Assembly (NCBI GenBank): GCA_954871275.1
Contig: CATPAC010000024.1
Coordinates: 186,001-250,000, forward strand
Reading direction: 5' to 3'
Source: Leptopterna dolabrata
Taxonomy: Eukaryota > Arthropoda > Insecta > Hemiptera > Miridae
Length of the DNA: 64,000 nucleotides
The notes under the pieces are model-generated. The model was not told where the DNA came from. It saw only the letters and a program-made list of their open reading frames with translations, and searched no databases. The first letter of the stretch is position 1. The number at the start of each line of letters is the position of its first letter. Made by a program: the position numbers and the translations under genes. Positions 1-11,240 of the stretch are shown one piece after another.

Positions 1-325
1 AAGGGCTTGCCCGTGGACCACAAGCTAGCTGTTCTTCCAATTTGTCCAACCGTCTCTCTATTGAGGACCAGTGAGGAATCACTTGTTGGAGGATGTCAAA
101 TACTTCGTTTCGTATTGAAGTTGTCAGGTCAGCAGTGGGCTCTTGGTTTGGTGGTACCTCTTCTTGTAATGGCTCTGACCGCACTTGCGGTACTGTCTGG
201 GCCTCTTGATTTGCCGATTCAGATCGTAGTTCAGGTGTTGATGCCGCCTCAGCCTCCAGATGTCCCGTCAAACAGGCTCTACTCATCTCTCGTCGTTGCA
301 TGGCCCGAGTAACTGGTCCTGACAT
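1..325 (-). CDS. Gag-like protein of an LTR retrotransposon, N-terminal part, runs off the window
   Basis: On the minus strand an open frame of 108 codons starts at an ATG at 325-323, directly after an in-frame TAA, and stays open to the window edge. The protein is hydrophilic and rich in Glu, Gln, Ser and Thr. Near its end it has a segment that looks like a short coiled coil (SIERRLDKLEEQLACG). A primer-binding site complementary to tRNA-Leu lies immediately upstream (329-347), which is where gag begins in Metaviridae. There is no zinc knuckle or capsid homology in the visible part, so Gag identity rests on position. A second in-frame ATG lies at 301. The plus-strand ORF at 7-312 is its shadow. 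Confidence 0.55.
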   Translation of the reverse strand, partial: MSGPVTRAMQRREMSRACLTGHLEAEAASTPELRSESANQEAQTVPQVRSEPLQEEVPPNQEPTADLTTSIRNEVFDILQQVIPHWSSIERRLDKLEEQLACGPRASP

Positions 326-328
326 TTA

Positions 329-347
329 GATCCCACTTCTGACACCA
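329..347 (-). promoter_or_regulatory. tRNA-Leu primer-binding site
   Basis: On the minus strand this reads TGGTGTCAGAAGTGGGATC, complementary to the 3' end of tRNA-Leu including CCA. It marks the LTR/internal boundary of a minus-strand LTR retrotransposon whose coding part leaves the window at position 1. Confidence 0.65.
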
Positions 348-480
348 GTTTTATAAAGTAGCAATTTCGACGATTGATAACAAGAAACTCAACTTTTTAT
401 TTTTTTGAACACAACGACGCTAAAACAACAAAAACATATGGTTTGCAACCTCATAACACTATGTTCGATTTAAAATTTCG
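348..480 (-). mobile_element. probable U5-side LTR remnant
   Basis: This is the sequence just upstream (minus sense) of the primer-binding site and should be the 3' end of a 5' LTR. It is AT-rich and contains an AATAAA-like stretch. No partner LTR lies in the window, so the outer LTR boundary cannot be placed. Confidence 0.35.
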
Positions 481-563
481 GTATATCATTATTCAATAAT
501 GAGCCTTGAGAATCAAGAGCAAGGAAACAAGAAAACTGGAGGAACAAGAGAAAGAAGGGGTAA

Positions 564-1912
564 CCGGACAACTTGTACGGTCGAGGGTCCGCCTATTGTT
601 GAAAATGGAACTCCCGGACAACTTGTACTATAACAGGTAACTCCCAGTTAAAAGGAACAGTTCGCGGATGAGAAGGTCAACGAACAGTTACCGTGTCTTG
701 ACGTCACAAGGATAGTGGAAGAATGATGAGATTGGCCTTAAGGGCGAAAAGGGTGACGTCATAGGCGAAGTGGACGAAGGGTGATTTCCAGAAGGACCTG
801 AGCCTTTTTTACAAATTAACATGCTTTATTGACTAGAATCAACTGTACAAGTAAGTATCGTCAACTTAAAGTAGATATCGTGCCACATAAGTGGCTGGCC
901 GTCAACCTTACATGTCTATATATAAAAAAAAGATCCTAACTGATAAATAAATTTAAAAAAAAATAAAATAAAATAAAACAGAAAATGAAGGTTGCGAAAG
1001 GACTCGGTTTTTAATAAGAAATAATCTTTGCTATTTCGGTGATTAGTTCGTGGGAATTCATTTGGCTATTCAAGTACTTGGTGGCAATTGTATTATAAAT
1101 TTCATTAAGTTTGAGGGTTTTCTTCTTCGTTATAACACAATTGTCTAGATCAAGATTGCACTGGTCCAACTGGATTGATCGAAGGACAGCCCAAAATCCT
1201 GGGTTATATACTCCGACCAATCGATTGAATGAATTGTTCCACCCCTCGCAAAAATTGTTAGTTCGGTGGCTACTCTTGAGAACTCCCCAACATGAATGAG
1301 GAAACGAGGGTTCACCACTTTCATCACTAACGTAGGTCCTATCAAAGTAAATCAACAATGGAAGCAGTTCAGGAGGATATGTGATATAAAAATGAGCCAT
1401 CATATTTCTCACTTCATCATTTTTCACGAAAGCCAAGGCATTAATCATCCTGCACTTTTCAGCAATTAGCGGGCAACTTTTGTAAGATTCGGATAGCCCC
1501 AAATCTTGAATTTTTCTCCAAGTTGACTTACATAGATGAAAAAAGCACCCTTGAACTTTTGTTTCCTTGAATGTCTTCTGAACTGCTTTCATTGCAGAAA
1601 TTTCAAAGTCTGTGATCACAAGGTGAGGTTGCACTGGACTCCCTTTCGCGATACAAATGCTAGCAACGTTTGATAGCATTTCCTTGTAAGAATTTTTACA
1701 TTTATCAGTTAGGTCGTAGGTAGGTACCTAGGTCCCAATGCACGTGCGAGATCTTAAGAGTAGCTGTGATGGGAACAGTACAAGTTGTCCGGGTATTTCC
1801 AACGTCCAGAGCCGCGAGTTGTGACAAAATAACAGTGACTAGGAGGAGCAGAGGAACAGTACAAGTTGTCCGGGAGACCTCGTCGCAGGTATTGACAGTA
1901 CAAGATGTCCGG
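564..1912 (-). mobile_element. MULE-derived element with inverted repeat motifs around a transposase fragment
   Basis: The motif CCGGACAACTTGTAC occurs at 564-578 and 614-628. Its reverse complement GTACAAGTTGTCCGG occurs at 1778-1792 and 1859-1873, with a one-base variant at 1898-1912. These inverted copies bracket a Mutator-like transposase fragment (1011-1679, minus), suggesting they belong to the long, internally repeated termini typical of MULEs. The exact ends and the target duplication were not found. Between the motifs and the ORF the sequence is AT-rich and shows nothing else. Confidence 0.45.
1011..1679 (-). pseudogene. Mutator-like (MULE) transposase fragment
   Basis: This is a 222-residue open frame that I recognise as the central to C-terminal part of an animal MULE transposase, the DDE enzyme that cuts and pastes the element in the nucleus. 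Visible signatures, in order, are VITDFEISAM (the second catalytic Asp region), GCFFHLCKSTW with the family's C-x2-H pair, and NNFCEGWNNSFN, which holds the expected catalytic Glu. The first catalytic Asp and the DNA-binding N-terminus are absent, so the copy is 5'-truncated; full transposases are usually above 400 residues. The visible part has no stop codon. Inverted motifs CCGGACAACTTGTAC flank it on both sides. Confidence 0.7.
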
Positions 1913-2989
1913 GAATCAGTTCATCACCCCTCCCCTAAAAAAAAATCTGTTGGTTCACGTTTGAAAATACGTAGAATCCAAAAATCAAATTTGTAAAACC
2001 ATTCATCGGCTATTTGTAGCACTTTACCCTTTTTGAAATTGACGTAAGAACTTCAAAAATCGTAATGCTGGCTCCGTTCGGGCCGGAATGAATCTAAGAT
2101 TTGAGTAAAAGCTGAAAGAATCGAATTCCATTACATATCCTAGAAAATTTTCATAAAGGCGTACAGTGATATAAGCGTGAAACTTTCGAAACTCCTTAGC
2201 TCTAAAACGTTCGGTAAATCGGTTCCTGCAGTTTTTTTTTTTTTTTTTTTAAATAAAATGTATGGGTCCACCTGAAGCATTTCACGACGAGCCGTTCGCT
2301 AATAAGGAATAATTGGAGGTTTGATTAGAAAAACCATAAAATGGTAAGACTCCGAGGCAATTGCTGTATGGAGAACAAATGATTCTAATCTCTCACGTTT
2401 TGTGAAATTGAGAGGACATCAATCTGAGGATCAACCCGCTCCTACCCTCAACCTTGTACTCTTCCGTTCAATTCGTGTCGCTATGGGATTTTATTTTAAT
2501 TTTTTGCGCGCAGCTCAGTGATCTAGAAAGGAGGGGAATCTTTACAGAAAGTAACGAACCGTTATGGAAGAATTTGCAGTATTTTTAATTTGTTTTTCAA
2601 TGAATAATTACCGAGGATTCTTACTGAAACTTACGTTTGTGCTGCACAGTCACGGCAACCTATTGGATTAAGTATATCTTCTATTGTGAAAGAAATCAAA
2701 AGTTCATTTAGATCTCCTACTCAGTACTAAAGTGGCCAAAAAACTGGAACTGTTCATTTGCATATTTACACAGTACAGATAAAACTGACATGTAATATTA
2801 TAAATCAGCAGTGCATTTTGGTTTGGGGTGCTACCTTCAATACCTAGAAACCGATTCGTTCTTACCACAAACATCCCATTGACCTTATTATTACGAGTTT
2901 AATCTCAAACAACTATTCAGGGAAAATTCTGCCAATTCCTAGCCCATAGTTATGTTATCCTATGATTGCGTTTCAATGTAGGGGCGTAG
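1913..2989. other. AT-rich stretch without recognised features
   Basis: There is no coding frame or repeat structure that I can support, apart from a poly-T run near 2231-2250. Confidence 0.5.
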
Positions 2990-3760
2990 AATCTGAGAAT
3001 GGAATGAACAAATTTCTGGCCGTACGCCGTACGCGGCATTCCTTAGTTTCCATAAGCCAAAATTAATGAAATGATTTGTAGGCCCTATTTGGGGACTGGT
3101 TGGTCCTCGAAGCTCGGCGTTACTGTCTCTAAAGGGTGAAAATTGTGGTTGACATTTCCAAAACGACGTACCTCACAAAAATTCAATGGAATTGTGGAGA
3201 ATGGGTTTTTTCCTGCTTTTAAATCGATTCTTAGCTTTGATTTCACCAACCAGAGTGCGTCCAGCCGTTCACAGTAAGTCCCTGAAGTTTGAATCGAAAA
3301 GCTTCGTCAACGTGAGTGTGAATCATACGGTATTCGTAACTCCAGCCCAGATATATCATAGATAGGGAACAACTGATTATAATCACGTACAGAGTTTTTT
3401 ATTAGTCTAAATTAGGTGAAAATTTGGCAATATGTCGAGGATCCCACATAGGTTCAGCGACGATCAGAATTTAAAAAATGACCGGGTTGCGGGTTCGTGA
3501 GGCCTAGGTGGCGCGTTACATGAGATTGGGGTGATGGAAAAATGCATATATTTATGTATCTGTAACTGCCGAACGCTAGAGAGCTTATACTTCGAACCAG
3601 GGGGAATTTTTGTCATGTCGGTGTATATGTTTCTGCGCGTGCGTGGGTTAGTAATCCACCTTAAAAAACGACCCTGCTATTTGATCTACGCAGAACAGGT
3701 ATAGATATACGGGAAAATAATAAACTGTTGTGTAATAATTTGCGGCGTTTTGAGGTTTTG
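2990..3760 (-). repeat. dispersed repeat family A, minus-strand copy
   Basis: This segment matches, in reverse complement, the repeat seen at 10165-10408 plus 17834-18365, at 26520-29350 and at 41820-42590. Shared landmarks are the block around 3040-3130 (GTTTCCATAAGCCAAAATTA and the following 'tttgtaggccc'), the CCAGCCGTTC block near 3260, the 'agcccagatat' block near 3350, and the terminal TGTTGTGTAATAATTTGC near 3726. No ORF is conserved, so it appears non-autonomous. Confidence 0.55.
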
Positions 3761-5690
3761 CTTATCTGTTGTTTGTACATAGATAGGTATGTATTATATA
3801 TGTCTATGTGTCTTGCATGCTCTTCCGATCGTCAGCTGATATTCCCTTTTATCAATTCATTCGTTGTTAATTTAGATTTATTTCCCTTTAAGTCTACTAG
3901 CCCCCTTTGTCCCTTTTCGATGCTTTTTTGCAAAGAATATTTTTTGATTGGTGGTTTGACTTGATATATTTAGTTTTTTAGATTTTTAGTTTACTTGATA
4001 TTTTTCATTGAAAATATCAAATTCATTTATTTTTAAAATTTAAATTTAAGTTGTTTGGCTTGAATTATTTGCATGTACCTATGGGCTGGGGACATTGTTT
4101 GTGTCTGTTCATTTGGTTAAGAAGTGGATTCACAGGGTTGTTTTTTCTTTTCTTGATATTAGTACTAAAGAGGGGGTTTGAATTTCTCCTCTGGGTCTTT
4201 TAGTTCTACTGCAATTTTGAATTTTCGCCAACATAAAGTTTTCTTTTTTTTCTTCCATTCTACCAAGGTGACGGAAGCTTTGCTTTCACTTGTAATCGGA
4301 TAAAAAAATGCGTCTCCGTTTTAGAGCTTTCTGAACAAATTTCGTCCAGTGCCCGTCCGTCTGTGTAACGCATATCCTTACCACACGCATAACTTCCTCG
4401 ATTCAAATCAGATTTTGCTGAAATTTTCATTGATCATGCGTGTTGGGCCCCAGATGTTCCCCTATGAGTTCAGGAAGATTTGATTGTTGGTATGGCCACT
4501 GCGCATGCGCAAATGCGATTTCCGCAGTGCTCAGTATCTGGCGAACAACTCAATATAGATTTTGCTGAAATTTGGTTGGTAGTTTTCATGTAGCTCCCAG
4601 TATCATTACTTTTTAACCCTCGTTTTAGTTTCCATCCTTCTTTTGCGTTTAGTGTTTTCCTTGATGCTATTTGCTAATGAAAGTATTTGTGATGACATCA
4701 GAGAAAAATAATGTCCCCGTGAATGCTGATGAAATGTAGATGTTTTTCCGTCGAGATAAACGAAAGGCTGGGGAAAATCGTGTTCGGAAATGTCATCGAA
4801 GTTTTCAAAAAAATTGTGTAATTGACATAATTTGACGATTAACCCAATTTTTGACTCATCAAATCCTTTAAAAAAATTTGGTTTGGCTTAAGAGGGATAG
4901 GAAATAGGCGTCAGAGGGATAGGGCTCTTACCGACGTTATCCTCAAATTTCAATTTTTTCCCCTCATTGAAGGGATTTATAGCCATTTTAGTGAGATAAG
5001 GCCGAGCGAAGGAAAAAAAATCTTGAAACGTTAAAAAAAGGGAAAATAAGCGTTTTACAACAAAAAAAAACGAGGGGCTTTTTGTCGGAAATTAGTTCTA
5101 GAATCGATCCCTGAAGTTCGGAGTTTTAATTCTTTGACACAGTATACAATTTGGCGAAACATGACTCCAAATGCTAGAACTGGTCTGATGAGAGCACCAC
5201 ATCACTGGATGCGTCCACATATGCCTCTTGATCTGTAGGTCATGTCGAAGAGTTGCTGAATACCAGCAAACGAGAGGTGGCTGTACTGCACAAAATGGTA
5301 ATGCAGTACTTGCAAACGCGCTGCTCCTCCTCAGCGTTTAGCATAATGTCCCCATTGTCCAAATACATTGAAAAAGGACGTGCTCAAATGGAAAGTGGCA
5401 GTGTGCATTGTGCATGGCACTATGAATTTAAAAAAAAAGAAAAGAATAACGAAATTTACCTCTGCAGTCAATTTTCGACGATAGCCAAGGAAGCAAGAGT
5501 GAAACCTTTCCCTTACAGGAGCGTTTATCTTGACCATAATTTCTACACCGATCACAAGTCATCAACCCAGGCAATGAGCAAGGAGATCCCCAAGTGAAGA
5601 ACCTGTGGTGGATCCAGTATCTACCAACTGGGCGAATCCTTTATAAAAGGGATTTCGACATCAAACTACTGGAACTCCCAAGAACACCTC
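3761..5690. other. no recognised gene; a degenerate repeat-like block at about 4320-4600
   Basis: The block around 4320-4600 (ATTCAAATCAGATTTTGCTG, CACTGCGCATGCGCAAATGC) resembles in style the LINE-tail-like block at 22560-23010. A 114-codon frame at 5253-5597 has no recognisable domain and I do not call it a gene. Confidence 0.4.
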
Positions 5691-6220
5691 TGTTGTGATT
5701 CGGTTGTGGGGGTCACCACTGTTCTGATTTGGTTGTTGGGGTCATCACTGTGGTGAATGGCTAGTAAGCCTGGGATAGGCGAGGGTATGAGGTAGTAGGA
5801 GATGTGCTCCAACGGTTACCACCACACTGGTTATACCCGAAGGCTTCACTAGGCAGGTTACACCACTCTGCGAGATCTTTGGTGAAGGAGGTGCTCGGAA
5901 GGTTCCACCACGCCGGTTATACCATAAAGGCCTCCTTAGGCAGGTTCCACCACTCCCGAGGTCTTTTCGAGGGAAGGAAGGTAGGGAAAGAGAGACAATT
6001 CATCGACTTGGAGGAGCGCGTAGAATGAAGAAATCTGGTCGGGAGTAAGGGTTATATAGGGCTTGTTACACCCTCCTCGGGCCTTCTACAGTCCTTAGAG
6101 ACTGGTGGGGAGCCGGCGGTTGGGCGCCTCCCGTCTCACGTAGACCCCTTCCTTCCACTTGGCTTATTGAGTATAATCTGAATGTTACAGAGTTGAGTGG
6201 TAAAGGTGGGTACCACGACA
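5691..6220 (-). mobile_element. solo LTR (530 bp) with ACCTC target duplication
   Basis: On the minus strand the element starts TGTCGTGGTACC and ends in ACAACA. It is flanked by perfect 5-bp duplications ACCTC at 5686-5690 and 6221-6225. It shares the TGTCGTG start and overall plan with the LTR at 10409-10986: a TATA box (TATATA, about 6051-6056), a pyrimidine-rich leader, then four related repeats built on GTGGTGGAACC. Near its 3' end it has two segments resembling a tRNA-Trp primer site (TGATGACCCC and TGGTGACCCC), 39 bp apart. No internal region remains, as expected after LTR-LTR recombination. Confidence 0.7.
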
Positions 6221-6225
6221 ACCTC

Positions 6226-9200
6226 TAAAAGTCCTCAGCAGCGAGGCCCCATTTCATTTTCCAATAGCCCTCTGACAAAGATGAAGCATTCCTCTTGACA
6301 AATGGAAAGGCCTCCATGGTCCTGAAAAAGACATTATTCCAAGCGATTGTCATAATTTCTATGACCTACGTCCTCAAGATGACATAAGTATTTGGCAGCA
6401 AAAGACTGAAACGAAAGACTAGTTCCACAATTTTTTGAAATGTGGAGGGTTTTGTTATCAAAGCTTTTGAACTACAGCTTTTCTTGCATTTTTAACCGAC
6501 TTCAGAAAAAGGAAGAACTTCTCAATTTGACCTTTTTATTGATATTTTATTTATTTATTTAAATGCTACTCAAATAAAATTTAAGTAACTGCTGAAATTT
6601 AAACTAAGAACTGAAATTGTAAATAATAGAACTGCTCAATTTACTACCGTGTCATGTGAGTCTGATGAAATTTAGTTTCAGGAGATTCGAATGCCGAGGA
6701 ATTATTTACATGTACCTGCAAGAGCTTCAATAGTATTTAGTAAATTGTTACGCAGAGGAAATTGTGTAACAGTACTCTTGCTCTTATGGTAGTTAAAATG
6801 TATAAATATGTATTAATTAAGCCTAACGATAGCTATGTACTTAATTGTATCTAAATCATGAAGTAAATATCTGTCTAAATGTTTGTCCAGCGATTATTCC
6901 GAAATTGCAGGACCTATTTCGATGAATATTTTTTCAAATTAAAGAGGATCATCCGCCAGTAGTCCCTTACTAGTTTTTTAAGTTAAATAGTTGTACTGGG
7001 CCTGTGCTAGGCCAGTTGTTATACTCGCTTTGACAGACGATTTGAAAAGACTGTAGATGCCCCTAATGATGGACTTGATACTTTGAGGTATTACTGAGCA
7101 AGAAATGGGTTACTGTTGGCATTGGCATAGAGAAGTAGGGCTGCATCCATAACGTGAGTCACACATCCTTGCCGTTGAGTCTGAAAATTGAGCGGAATAC
7201 TGAAGTGATTAAGCTAATGGATACGAGGAGAATGCAACAAGACTACCATAGAGGAATTCGCATTCTGGCGAGTGTTGAACAATTTACAAGGGTGTTAAAC
7301 ATTTAAGGATCGTACGAGGTATGCCAGGATTTGTGGCGTATCAGAGTGGTCAGATAAGGCTGCGGAAACCTGAGAACTAGTTAAGCCAGGGCCTCGTCAT
7401 TCAATAAAATCGAAGCGAGCGAAAAGCCCCCACCAAACAGCTTTGAAAGAAATTTCAAGCTTTGAAGGGAAGGAAAAGGTTTCTATACACACAGGGGGAA
7501 GGCGCAGGTTTCTATAATAAATATATATTCAAATCCAAGACCGAGGTGCGAAGCACCGACCATGCTACTTTAGCGGGCAAAATGGATATCATTCCTTTTT
7601 GCGGCTGAGGAGGTTTTGTTGGCTGGTAACTTTTTACAAAAGGGTCTGGTGGGAAGGGGGGTTAAATTTACGCTAAATATTACCTACTGTAAAAATCAAA
7701 CGAACGTCAGTTAATACCGAATTAAACCATTATCCTCTCATAGCTTTTTCAGTTTAATTCAACAACTTTTCTAAAATGATTTATCATGGTAGGATTTCAT
7801 CTCCTTTCGTCGAAAGTGCTCGGCCAATTAAAATTATCACATCTTTTTTCGTGGAGAAATGAATTGAGAGAGAAGAGTTTATAAAAAAAATACGAGGGGA
7901 GGGATGATGTGGTCGCGGCGAAGGGGTAGGGGGTGTTAGAAAAACGGTTATCCTGAGTTTTATCACTGGAAGAAAATGGGCGGAGAGGTCGAAGAAAAAG
8001 AGAATGGGAAAGGATAAATACGAGTGGAAAAGGTAATTACCCTGCACAAATTCCAAGACGTTTTCCAGAGCCAAGAGGATAAAATTACCAAGTGAGAATT
8101 GGAGAAATATCCTGGTGGTAATAAACGAAAATTCCCCATGGGACAATCAGTTTAATGCGGAAAGCTTTTTCCAGATTAGGGAACGTTAAATGAATTGCAA
8201 TTCGAAAACCGGAATATCTTAATTGGAAGGCTCTGATGGCGGATCGCATTGGTCGGCGATCGGGCTCGTTACTGTCTAAACGAAAGGGCATTTCGAAAAC
8301 CGGCAATTTTGAGGCATTTAATGGGTCCGCACATTATTGGGGGAATGAGGGAGAACCGTGGTCTTGGGAAATACGTAAATAGGGGAAAACCCGGAATATT
8401 ATTTGACCCCCTAACACACATATTGAGACCTTTGAGGTAACATTCAAGTAAAGTGGTTTGACATCTTGGCAAATAACTGGTACCGGCGATTTCGATTTTA
8501 TACCCCGACCCTAACTGCATCCCACCTCATTCGTCAATATTGAGATTCCCGAAATGTGTAGGACAAATAGACCCAAAACTGGATCAATTCAGAAATAACT
8601 ATAAACATTAATGTAGAACCAGAAATAATTTACATAGTCCAGAGTGCCTATCCAAACATTTTGTGAGCTACGTCGTGTTGAACTATTTATTACATTGTTT
8701 TCCACAGCTCTTATCATCATCATTTCCAGTCATTTTCGTAGTTAGTAGGAATATATTATAGGTACACATTATGGCGGTGGGTGGGGTCGGGGGGAAGAGG
8801 AATAAACTTCAATAAAATCCATAAATTAAATAAATAAATCCACAAATTAAATAAATTTTCAGTTTAATAGGTACACAGCCCATAAGTGGAAAATCAAATT
8901 TTACTTCGTAAAAAAATTGTGAAAAATTAGAAAATGGAACAGTTGACAAGATGACGTTTCTTTAAACACTTCAAACTGCTACCTACAAAACTACTTAAAA
9001 AAAAATATTTCAAGGCACGAAAAACTAGAGTTGATCACAACATAGCTGAACTATTGTCACATCATGAAAGTAAGCGAAAATTGACGAACGAGTGTAGTGA
9101 ATGATATCAATAGAAAGAATGGTCTAACAGTAAAGGAACGAAGTAATTAGGTACATCGCATACGTTTGAGACTGAATAACCCAAAAAAAGCTCTGTACAT

Positions 9201-10164
9201 GTAAAACTAAAAAGTAAAAAATAATTTTTATGCTGAACAAACATAATTTATTGAAAGCCGATACAACAAAATTTTTGAAGTCGGCACCAAATTTTAACTA
9301 AAATGTATAAAACCGAGGGATACAATATGAAGGCTGTGTGGGGTTTTTAGTTAAAATATGGCGATAACTTATATATTGGTGTAAGCACCGATATATAAGT
9401 TATAAGTAAGTCGTATGTCTACAAGGCAAGTAAATTTTGGCCTTCAGCCAATCAGAAATAATTTTTGTAATCATCTCAATTATAGACCCAATGTTCGGCC
9501 ATTTCACTCAATTCGCTTTTCGAAAATTCGCTAGGAGGTGAAATCGCCCATTTTAACGGTGAAAGGCACTAAATGTAGGGGAGGGGGGTACTAAACCATC
9601 TTTAACTACCTACTGTACTTTCTTACGGTTTCTCAACCTTGAGAACACTATTTACCATGTTTCCGAAGTGAAAAATGCAAACCGCGTATTATGTTGAGGG
9701 AAGTTAACAGATTTTCTCAATCATAGTTTTCCTTCCGGTTAAATATGAAGGAAAAAGAGAAAACTGAAGCTCGCGAGATTCTCGAACAACGTATTGAAAA
9801 ATAAGTTAATAACACACATACGAGTATGAGTAGGTTACCTATGATGAGTTATGATGTTCCATTTGAATACGTTTCCCTCACGTTCGTTTTCAGTCAACAA
9901 GGTTCATAGCATATTGAAACAGCGAATGAGCATAGCAGAACGCAAACAGCGTATGTATGCAAATCACATCAAACTCCATCAGAATCTTACAAGTGAAATG
10001 AAACTTACCTACGGTAGTGTAAATTCAACTCAAACCCTAACACTGACACACTACAAGTTTACTGGCGAGATGAAAGCGGTTAACAATTGGTAATTTTTTA
10101 TTATTTTCAGTAATGAAGCTTTGGAATCGATCATGAAAAAATAAAATATAAATAAATAGGTACC
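6226..10164. other. about 3.9 kb without recognised genes
   Basis: AT-rich DNA. Short frames at 7784-8146, 8085-8306, 8249-8440, 8269-8520 and 9851-10093 overlap one another or lack any recognisable domain. The only structure I can point to is the hairpin at 9364-9403. Confidence 0.4.
9364..9403. repeat. short hairpin, 18-bp arms, 4-nt loop
   Basis: ATAACTTATATATTGGTG is followed by TAAG and then CACCGATATATAAGTTAT. The arms are complementary with one G.T pair. Its role is unknown; it could be the end of a small inverted-repeat element. Confidence 0.5.
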
Positions 10165-10408
10165 CACCTCAAAATTTGATGTTTTCCGTTTCAAGGTACG
10201 TACAATCCGAAATGGAATAACAAAAGTTCTGTCCGTACTTCGTTTTTTCCTTAGTTACCATGAACCAAAATTGGTGAAATTTGGTTTGTAGGTCCCATTT
10301 GGCGTCTAGTTGGTCCGCGAAGCTCACCGTTACCGTCAGTCACCTCTAACTGAAAAATTGGGGTTGAAATTTCCAGAACGCCGGAGCTCGAATACTTTTA
10401 ATAGAAGG
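10165..10408 (-). repeat. dispersed repeat family A, part on the left of an insertion
   Basis: The sequence matches the end of family A, from the CGTTTCAAGGTACGTA terminus through TTACCATGAACCAAAATTGG. The copy is cut at 10408 by the LTR element and resumes after the target duplication at 17834. Confidence 0.6.
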
Positions 10409-10590
10409 TGTCGTGAGTCCCTCCCGGGGACACTCCTATAATATTAAGTTCTCACCAATATCCAAACGCCAAACTAAAGCTCCGTAAATAAAGATATGAG
10501 TGGGGACAGGCGACAGAACCCAGGGTTACTCAACCTGGGGCCCCACTACCAGCTCCCTGCAAGGAGCTGGAGGGAGAGGCCCCCAAGTCC

Positions 10591-10597
10591 TATAAAA
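10591..10597 (+). promoter_or_regulatory. TATA box of the 5' LTR
   Basis: TATAAAA, followed about 25-30 bp downstream by CATTCGACAC, a plausible start region. The diverged solo LTR at 56339-56860 keeps a TATATA at the matching place. Transcription would therefore begin just before the four stem-loops. Confidence 0.55.
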
Positions 10598-10670
10598 CCC
10601 TGGATCCTGGAGCTCAAGCTTCATTCGACACTTCCTCTAACCAGCTCTCTCTTCTCTCTCTTACCTTCCC

Positions 10671-10904
10671 TCTCAGATGATCGGTTGACTACAGCCGCCT
10701 GAGAATTTCACCTCCTCTCTCCTCCTCCTTGTCTAGATGATCGGTTGAATACAGCCGCCTAGACAAGGGACCTCTCCTTTCCTCCTTTCCTCTCCTTTAC
10801 CTAGATGAACGGTTGACTACAGCCGCCTAGGTAAAATTCCCTCATCCACCTCTCTCTCCTCCAAAGTCGTAGATGTTCGGTTGATTACAGCCGCCTGCGA
10901 CTTT
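10671..10904 (+). ncRNA. array of four covarying RNA stem-loops in the LTR leader
   Basis: The four units lie at 10671-10704, 10728-10767, 10796-10835 and 10863-10904. Each has the order outer 5' stem, AUGAU (variants AUGAA, AUGUU), CGGUUG, a 4-nt loop (ACUA, AAUA or AUUA), CAGCCG, C, outer 3' stem. The inner helix CGGUUG/CAGCCG forms 6 pairs. The outer stems differ between units but each pairs with itself: UCUCAG/CUGAGA, CUUGUCUAG/CUAGACAAG, UUUACCUAG/CUAGGUAAA, AAAGUCGUAG/CUGCGACUUU. The solo LTR at 56339-56860 has the same four units with inner helix CGGUGG/CCGCCG, a compensatory change. This is strong sequence evidence for a selected RNA fold. The function is unknown; packaging, dimerisation, export or translation signals are possibilities. 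Confidence 0.75.
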
Positions 10905-10987
10905 TCCTCCTTTCATCTCCTTCACCTAAATTCACTCACTCACCTTCCTTCCACGCCACCGTGATGAAAATTCTAAATTCATCACAG

Positions 10988-11002
10988 TGGTGAACCCGAC
11001 GT
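10988..11002 (+). promoter_or_regulatory. primer-binding site, probably tRNA-Trp
   Basis: TGGTGAACCCGACGT begins one base after the LTR. It differs at one position from the complement of the insect tRNA-Trp 3' end as I recall it (TGGTGACCCCGACGT). A tRNA-Trp primer is characteristic of the CsRn1 clade. Confidence 0.65.
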
Positions 11003-11240
11003 TCACTCAACCTTCTTCCTTCCCACCTTCCCACCTAATGTGTCGCCCCAGTCAAATAGTTCGGTGTCCCCAATTTTAACAGTCAAATTTTAAAATTTAA
11101 AATTCAAACAGTCAGTGTAAATTCGCAATTCTTGGCCCAAACCTCACCACTCAACTCTCCACTCAACGCACCTCCGCTCCCGCCGATTGCGGATTTCAAA
11201 ATTCAAAACCACCTCAAATTTTTGAATTTTCGTTACAGAC

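Larger units (their letters stand above)
10409..10986 (+). repeat. 5' LTR (578 bp)
   Basis: Contains an AATAAA near 10484, a TATA box at 10591-10597, and four structured stem-loops at 10671-10904 that would lie in the transcribed leader. It matches 17251-17828, differing at two positions near its start. Confidence 0.9.

Noticed and set aside
7..312. 101-codon plus-strand ORF
   Set aside because: The minus strand carries a better-supported gag start with a primer-binding site; this frame is its shadow.
5253..5597. 114-codon ORF as a host gene
   Set aside because: No domain, no splice context, and a second frame is open on the opposite strand.
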